From Candidatus Schekmanbacteria bacterium (GTDB lineage: Bacteria > Schekmanbacteria > GWA2-38-11 > J061): a stretch of DNA of 64,000 bases. Positions 59,866 to 64,000 of this stretch are shown here, piece by piece. The notes beneath the pieces are model-generated. The model worked only from the letters and a program-made list of their open reading frames with translations. It was not told the origin of the DNA and searched no databases. The stretch is from the NCBI GenBank assembly GCA_016219965.1, contig JACRJM010000015.1, positions 95,857 to 159,856 on the forward strand, written 5' to 3'. A program made the translations under genes and the position numbers. The first letter of the stretch is position 1. Every line of letters begins with the position of its first letter.

Positions 59866-61330
59866 GTTCAGATTTCCTCCCTTTTATTTTTCTCTTAATC
59901 TCAGTGTTTGTCCTGATGGAATATTCTTTTATGTTAAGTGCTGCTATTCCTTCTCTTATCCTTTTGAGGAAAATCCTGTTCTCCTTCATCCACTTTCTGT
60001 ATATCCTGTGCCCCTGTGTTCTGCCTATCATGGTAAAGAAATCAAACTTTGCGAACCGTTTCACTATGCTCCAGTATGAATAAAAGTGCTTCGTGGCTTT
60101 GAGAATACCGAGCTGAAGCTCTAAGGGTGACATTCTTACAGGCCTGAATACTACATGGTTACCGTCATAGAGGTTCCAGTCATAGCTGAATATTCTACCT
60201 TCATTTTTTAAATCGTCAAATACTTTTGAACCCGGTATGGGTGTAAGTGCCATGAACTGTATAGTGTCGATGTGCATCTTCCTTGAGAACTTCAATGTGT
60301 CTTTTATAGTGCCTTTGTTGTCAGAGTCTGCACCGAGTACGAACATTCCATGGATTTTTATCCCGTACTTATGGAATTGCTTTATCTGTCTTCTGACAGC
60401 AGTTATATCAAGCTTCTTGTTGAATGCTTTTAAAGCTGCCGGATTTACCGACTCGAATCCGACGTACACTTTTGAGCAGTTAGACTGTTTCATCAGTTCG
60501 AGAAGCTCTGTGTCGTCGGCTGTCTCTATCCTCATCTGAGCGCCCCACATCGTGCCTATCCCTTCTTCTATTTTTCTCCTCAATAGTTCCTTGGTCCTTT
60601 TGCGGTCTGCCGCGAAGTTGTCATCACATATGAAAACATAATCTGCTTTTATGTTTTTGAATTCCCTTATGACATTATCAATGCTGTTTAACCTGTATTG
60701 ATTTCCATAGAAATTTGTCACAGTACAGAAACTGCAGTTATAAGGGCAACCGCGCGAAGTGGAGAGAGGGAAGATGGCTATTTTTTCATGCCCCTTGATG
60801 AGGCTGAAATCCGGCATCGGTGTTTCGTCGAGGCACCTCATCACCTCTGAGTCAGGGTTGTGGACTATGTTCCCGTCCTTTTTAAATGACAAACCCATAA
60901 CTTCTTCAAATGCCTTTTTTCCTTCCATTGCGTCCACTAGTCCAGGCAGTGCTTTTTCCCCTTCACCTCTAACAACATATGAGCAGTAATCAAGGCTTTC
61001 TTCAGTCATGAAAGTCGGGTGGAATCCTCCCATGACAACAGGTACACCATTGTCTTCAAAATATTTTGCGATAGAATATCCCTTTGGAGCAGTTGATGAA
61101 GTGCATGAGATCCCTATCAGGTCTGATGACAGGGCATCATCGAAATCTATGGGACTGATATCTTCCACATAAATGGTGACATCACACCCTTTTTCTTTCA
61201 TCAGCGCACCAAGAATGGGAAGGCCCAGTCTCGGTATCTTCTGGCTGCTGTAAATGTGCCAGCCTGAAGCCGCAGGCTCGATGAATGTTATTTTTTTTAT
61301 CTTTTTTATTCCGTTGGATTGTGTTCCCAT
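59852..61330 (-). CDS. Radical SAM protein with N-terminal B12-binding domain
   Basis: About 492 residues from the ATG near 61330, which has GAGAGGG upstream; the open frame extends to a TTG at 61351. The N-terminal about 140 residues form a Rossmann-like cobalamin-binding domain (GLPILGALMKEKGCDVTIYVED, VVMGGFHPTFMTEE, YVVRGEGEKALPGLVDAM). The radical SAM core has the 4Fe-4S motif in SRGCPYNCSFC and the later GFESVNPAALKAFNK. Class B enzymes of this kind methylate unreactive carbons or rearrange rings. It opens the cluster with fabF, which suggests a lipid-related substrate by context only. The corrinoid uptake genes at 25-32 kb would supply its cofactor. Confidence 0.87.
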   Translation of the reverse strand: MGTQSNGIKKIKKITFIEPAASGWHIYSSQKIPRLGLPILGALMKEKGCDVTIYVEDISPIDFDDALSSDLIGISCTSSTAPKGYSIAKYFEDNGVPVVMGGFHPTFMTEESLDYCSYVVRGEGEKALPGLVDAMEGKKAFEEVMGLSFKKDGNIVHNPDSEVMRCLDETPMPDFSLIKGHEKIAIFPLSTSRGCPYNCSFCTVTNFYGNQYRLNSIDNVIREFKNIKADYVFICDDNFAADRKRTKELLRRKIEEGIGTMWGAQMRIETADDTELLELMKQSNCSKVYVGFESVNPAALKAFNKKLDITAVRRQIKQFHKYGIKIHGMFVLGADSDNKGTIKDTLKFSRKMHIDTIQFMALTPIPGSKVFDDLKNEGRIFSYDWNLYDGNHVVFRPVRMSPLELQLGILKATKHFYSYWSIVKRFAKFDFFTMIGRTQGHRIYRKWMKENRIFLKRIREGIAALNIKEYSIRTNTEIKRKIKGRKSELGKA

Positions 61331-61499
61331 TGGAATTGCCCTCTCAAGCAATAAGCGATTTTACTAATACTATAAGCCTTTTTCTTTAGCATTTAAAGCC
61401 TTTAAAGTCAATTCATACCGGACTCAAAAGGATGTATTGACAAACGCTTCTCAACCAATTAGATAGCGGGTCTAAGCATCATCGTTTTTCAGCAATGAT

Positions 61500-61584
61500 G
61501 CCGGGATGGCGGAAATGGTAGACGCAAGGGACTTAAAATCCCTCGGGGCCTAGCTCCGTGCCGGTTCGATTCCGGCTCTCGGCA
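61500..61584 (+). tRNA. tRNA-Leu (anticodon UAA)
   Basis: An 85-base class II tRNA. Acceptor GCCGGGA pairs with TCTCGGC, discriminator A at 61584. The anticodon stem AGGGA/TCCCT encloses CTTAAAA with TAA at 61534-61536. It has a long variable arm and T-arm CCGGTTCGATTCCGG. CCA is not encoded. Confidence 0.95.
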
Positions 61585-61602
61585 ATTTTTGTTTCTGGAA
61601 AC

Positions 61603-61637
61603 AGAATCTCACAGTTATGGTGAGATTCTTTATTTTT
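61603..61637 (+). terminator. Intrinsic terminator after tRNA-Leu(UAA)
   Basis: A 10-bp perfect stem (AGAATCTCAC at 61603-61612 with GTGAGATTCT at 61620-61629) and 7-base loop, followed by TTATTTTT. It is 18 bases beyond the mature tRNA end. The remaining bases to 61842 hold no supportable gene. Confidence 0.85.
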
Positions 61638-61816
61638 ATAAGGACCAGACGGAATGAGAGTAAAAAGAAAGACTGAGGGTCTCTCTGGCATGGTAAATTG
61701 CCCGAGATATAATAAGTTCTTGCTGTGCGCCAAATACTTCGTAGCCAGCAATAAGTATTGCCGCGAGTGCACTCATCTTCAGGACCAGAAAGCTCTCCCT
61801 TTTAAAAAATAGGGAC

Positions 61817-61836
61817 AAAAAATAGGGACAGCGCCC
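61817..61836. repeat. Short repeat AAAAAATAGGGACAGCGCCC, copy 2
   Basis: Identical to 51897-51916 and preceded at 61804-61816 by a partial copy (AAAAAATAGGGAC). It lies immediately beyond the stop codon of the minus-strand gene at 61843. Confidence 0.7.
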
Positions 61837-61842
61837 GTTTTT

Positions 61843-63141
61843 TTATTCTGCTAGCGGCATATTCCCCAGCCAGTTTTCAGGCAAACTGACCTGATAGACG
61901 TCAGTGTAATATCTGGAAGTAAATATCCCCCAGTTGGAGCCAAAATATATCTTCGTGCCGCTGGTGTTTATTGCGGCAAACGCTTCAGCAAAGTAGTTTT
62001 GTTTATTGGTGAATTTTTTTGCAAGATATGAGTGAGTATGGGCGATCCTCCAGATTCTGGGATCTGCTTTCAGTTCTACCATGAAAAGCTGTGTATCCAT
62101 CCACGAATGCTTCTTTTTAGAAGGCGGATTTTGAGAACCGCAGGTAGAAACCAATATCCATCCCGGAGTTGTACTGCAATTGCCTGAAAAATGGAGACCT
62201 ATATCAGGATTTATATTAAAAGGAATGAAGACAAGTTGTGTCTCGGCGCCGGTTTCAAGGTCTGCCATTGAAATATAGTCAGTGGCATTGTTTTGATAGA
62301 CAAATACATCCTTTCCTTCTGCGGTCAATGCCAGATCTCCATGGGCATTTGAACCGTCAGGAAGTTTTATGCTCGATGAAAAATCCCGTGAAAAAACGTG
62401 GATATAACTTACGTAATCATAACCAATCAGGCAGTGCTCACCTGACATATCCATACTCACCCAGTCTATCCCATCGTCGAACCCCGAGCTCTTCTCTCCT
62501 ACTATCTTGTCTTCGGTCCTGTCATAGACAATGACTGACAGGAGATTGTATTCTTCGTTCTCTACCATAAATGACCAGAATCTTCTGTCTGAAGACGAGT
62601 CTCCTTCGGTTTTCGTTGTGATAAATGCACCTGACGGAAATTCATTTTTAAAATCATGAATAAGCGTTGAAGCATCTGTTTCTGTATTGTAGCTTCTAAG
62701 CTCCATATTTGAGAGATAATAAAATATATTCGGCTCCGCAGGGTCCCATCTCGGTTCAGGTTCTTCTCCCCCCTCGTTGAATGCATTGATTTTTTTTATT
62801 TTCTTATAGGTAGTCAAATCGTAAAGATACCATACTCCGTCATTACCTCGCAAAACAAGGAGAGTGCCGTCGCTGTTCTCAGGAGCTGTTCTTGCATATT
62901 CATTTTCTATTCCCGGACCTGAATACTTATCTGTACTCTTCTTTGTAATCCGGACAATCGTTGTATGGAAATTCTTGTCTGTAAATGCCTTTCCCTTTTT
63001 AGGAAGCGAGACTTTGGGGACTGTATATTTGTCTTTACCCATGACAAAATCAAAAATCTCGGCGTGTGTCTTGATGTTTGAAAATGCAGTAAAGATAAGA
63101 ATAAAAAAAACTACGCTGCAGACCGCTTTATTTCTTTTCAT
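61843..63141 (-). CDS. Exported beta-propeller-like protein of unknown function
   Basis: About 432 residues from ATG 63141, chosen because GGGGGAG precedes it and a signal peptide (AVCSVVFFILIFTAFSNIKTHA) starts there; the frame is open to 63183. The mature protein has repeated TolB/WD40-like strands: DGTLLVLRGNDGVWYLYDLTTYKKIKK, EPRWDPAEPNIFYYLSNMELRSYNTET and HGDLALTAEGKDVFVYQN. Near the end comes FAAINTSGTKIYFGSNWG. The pattern resembles six- or seven-bladed propellers such as oligogalacturonate lyase relatives, but catalytic residues cannot be assigned. It is probably periplasmic or secreted. Confidence 0.7.
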   Translation of the reverse strand: MKRNKAVCSVVFFILIFTAFSNIKTHAEIFDFVMGKDKYTVPKVSLPKKGKAFTDKNFHTTIVRITKKSTDKYSGPGIENEYARTAPENSDGTLLVLRGNDGVWYLYDLTTYKKIKKINAFNEGGEEPEPRWDPAEPNIFYYLSNMELRSYNTETDASTLIHDFKNEFPSGAFITTKTEGDSSSDRRFWSFMVENEEYNLLSVIVYDRTEDKIVGEKSSGFDDGIDWVSMDMSGEHCLIGYDYVSYIHVFSRDFSSSIKLPDGSNAHGDLALTAEGKDVFVYQNNATDYISMADLETGAETQLVFIPFNINPDIGLHFSGNCSTTPGWILVSTCGSQNPPSKKKHSWMDTQLFMVELKADPRIWRIAHTHSYLAKKFTNKQNYFAEAFAAINTSGTKIYFGSNWGIFTSRYYTDVYQVSLPENWLGNMPLAE

Positions 63142-63352
63142 AACTCCCCCTTCTTCCCAGACATTTAAACAAATTTGAAACACAGAGCCATTTTTCTAAT
63201 ATCAATTTATGCACGGTCTTATTCGAGTCAATAATTAACAATATATATGGGATCTACCTCTTAGAAGAATTGTTAATGCTTGCATATTAATAAATTACAT
63301 ATATTTTTTTAGATAGTAAATGCAGAAACTTTTGTCGTGGGGGGAATTCCGC

Positions 63353-64000
63353 ATGAAAGTATTTAAAGTTAAAAAACATATTCTCTTTATCTCTGTTTTG
63401 GTTATAGCTGGTATTATCATTTGTTGTAATCAGGGAGCCGCATCAGATGACAGACAAAGTGCAAACGGAAAAGTTTATTATATCTCAAAGAGCGGGAAAG
63501 ATTCCAACACCGGAACCTTCAAAAAGCCATGGAAAACAATACAGCATGCCGCTGACAAACTCACTGCCGGAGACACGCTTTATATCAGGAAAGGAATATA
63601 TAAAGAAAGGGTCGTGCCAAAGAATTCCGGCGAGTCAGGTAAATTCATAGTTTACTCCTCTTATAAAGGTGAAAAGGTGACTATTGACGGAAAGAATGTG
63701 AATTTGCCGCCAACAGGGGAATATGGAGATCTTTTTGGTTTGTTTGAGATAAGCGGGAAAAGTTACATAAAAGTGAACCGCCTGAGAGTTGTCAACGCTT
63801 TAACCAATGCCGGCAGCAATGGGATTCTGTTGAGTGATTCAGACAATATCATTATCAGCAATAATTATGTCGGGAACACTCAGTCCTCCGGTATCGGAGT
63901 ATGGAATTGCCAGAACATGACTTTAACCGGAAATGAAATTAACAAAGCCTGTAAAGGCGGGCAACAGGAATCAATCAGTGTGGCAGGCACGGACACATTT
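63353..64000 (+). CDS. Secreted right-handed beta-helix protein, DUF1565-like (3' truncated by window end)
   Basis: The frame is open from ATG 63353 to the last base, 216 codons. The N-terminus has a hydrophobic segment (ILFISVLVIAGIIICC) that may be a signal peptide or lipoprotein signal, with Cys at 24-25. The mature part begins VYYISKSGKDSNTGTFKKPW, then KTIQHAADKLTAGDTLYIRKG, the DUF1565 signature. Pectate-lyase-like coils follow (NGILLSDSDNIIISNNYV, GIGVWNCQNMTLTGNEI). Such proteins bind or cleave polysaccharides outside the cell. GGGGGG upstream of the ATG serves as ribosome-binding site. Confidence 0.83.
   Translation, partial: MKVFKVKKHILFISVLVIAGIIICCNQGAASDDRQSANGKVYYISKSGKDSNTGTFKKPWKTIQHAADKLTAGDTLYIRKGIYKERVVPKNSGESGKFIVYSSYKGEKVTIDGKNVNLPPTGEYGDLFGLFEISGKSYIKVNRLRVVNALTNAGSNGILLSDSDNIIISNNYVGNTQSSGIGVWNCQNMTLTGNEINKACKGGQQESISVAGTDTF

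Overview
The window reads as chromosomal DNA of a Gram-negative, probably anaerobic bacterium. It carries a TonB/BtuB outer-membrane uptake locus, an LpxL-type lipid A acyltransferase, a UDP-GlcNAc cluster, and a proton-pumping complex I operon next to ATP synthase genes. Base composition is moderately AT-rich. No marker here fixes the phylum. The small ppiC-linked protein, the split atp and nuo loci, the DUF1566/VCBS secreted proteins and the c-subunit sequence resemble deltaproteobacterial (Desulfobacterota), Nitrospirota or related candidate-phylum genomes; that is inference only.

Layout. 0-7.5 kb: end of a PpiC isomerase, a MoxR ATPase/VWA pair, a Xer recombinase, an LpxL acyltransferase fused to a glutaredoxin-like domain, and truA. 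7.5-12 kb: an accessory insert holding a two-gene AAA ATPase + subtilisin-like protease module that matches the IetAS anti-phage/toxin-antitoxin type. 12-20.8 kb: a mono-haem secreted protein, a deoxyribosyltransferase-like protein, a phosphoesterase, a ferritin-like protein, a caspase/CHAT-like protein, mazG, dnaE and an NlpC/P60 lipoprotein. 20.9-24.7 kb: a nucleotidyltransferase, glmS and an acetyltransferase-like beta-helix protein (UDP-GlcNAc supply with a split GlmU). 24.7-32.6 kb: tRNA-Leu(GAG) and a corrinoid uptake region. BtuF-C-D lies on the plus strand and converges on a minus-strand operon of BtuB-like receptor, YncE/BtuG-like propeller and TonB, which is led by a cobalamin riboswitch with an intrinsic terminator.

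32.6-42.5 kb is accessory: an amidohydrolase behind a truncated isochorismatase-family gene, secreted DUF1566 and FGE-like proteins, a methyltransferase, and an AbiEi/AbiEii toxin-antitoxin pair whose promoter/operator has been duplicated about 0.8 kb upstream. Several small genes and an orphan PD-(D/E)XK-like protein follow. 42.5-51.9 kb is an energy block: atpZ/I-atpB-atpE, then nuoA-E-H-J-K-L-M-N, with the remaining ATP synthase and complex I genes absent. 52-56.2 kb: an HspR-like regulator overlapping a secreted zinc protease, and a VCBS-repeat protein. 56.2-61.4 kb: a minus-strand lipid-related cluster (radical SAM, FabF, carboxyltransferase, PlsC). 61.5-64 kb: tRNA-Leu(UAA) and secreted proteins, the last cut by the window end.

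The least explained signals are two families of intergenic palindromes. One has two alternative conserved loops and arms that change with complementary substitutions (5.4, 26.8 and 27.7-28.1 kb). The other has 8-9 bp stems capped by GGG/CCC and flanked by GTAG/CTAC, in inverted pairs (42.3 and 54.5 kb). No CRISPR array, intact insertion sequence or rRNA gene was seen.
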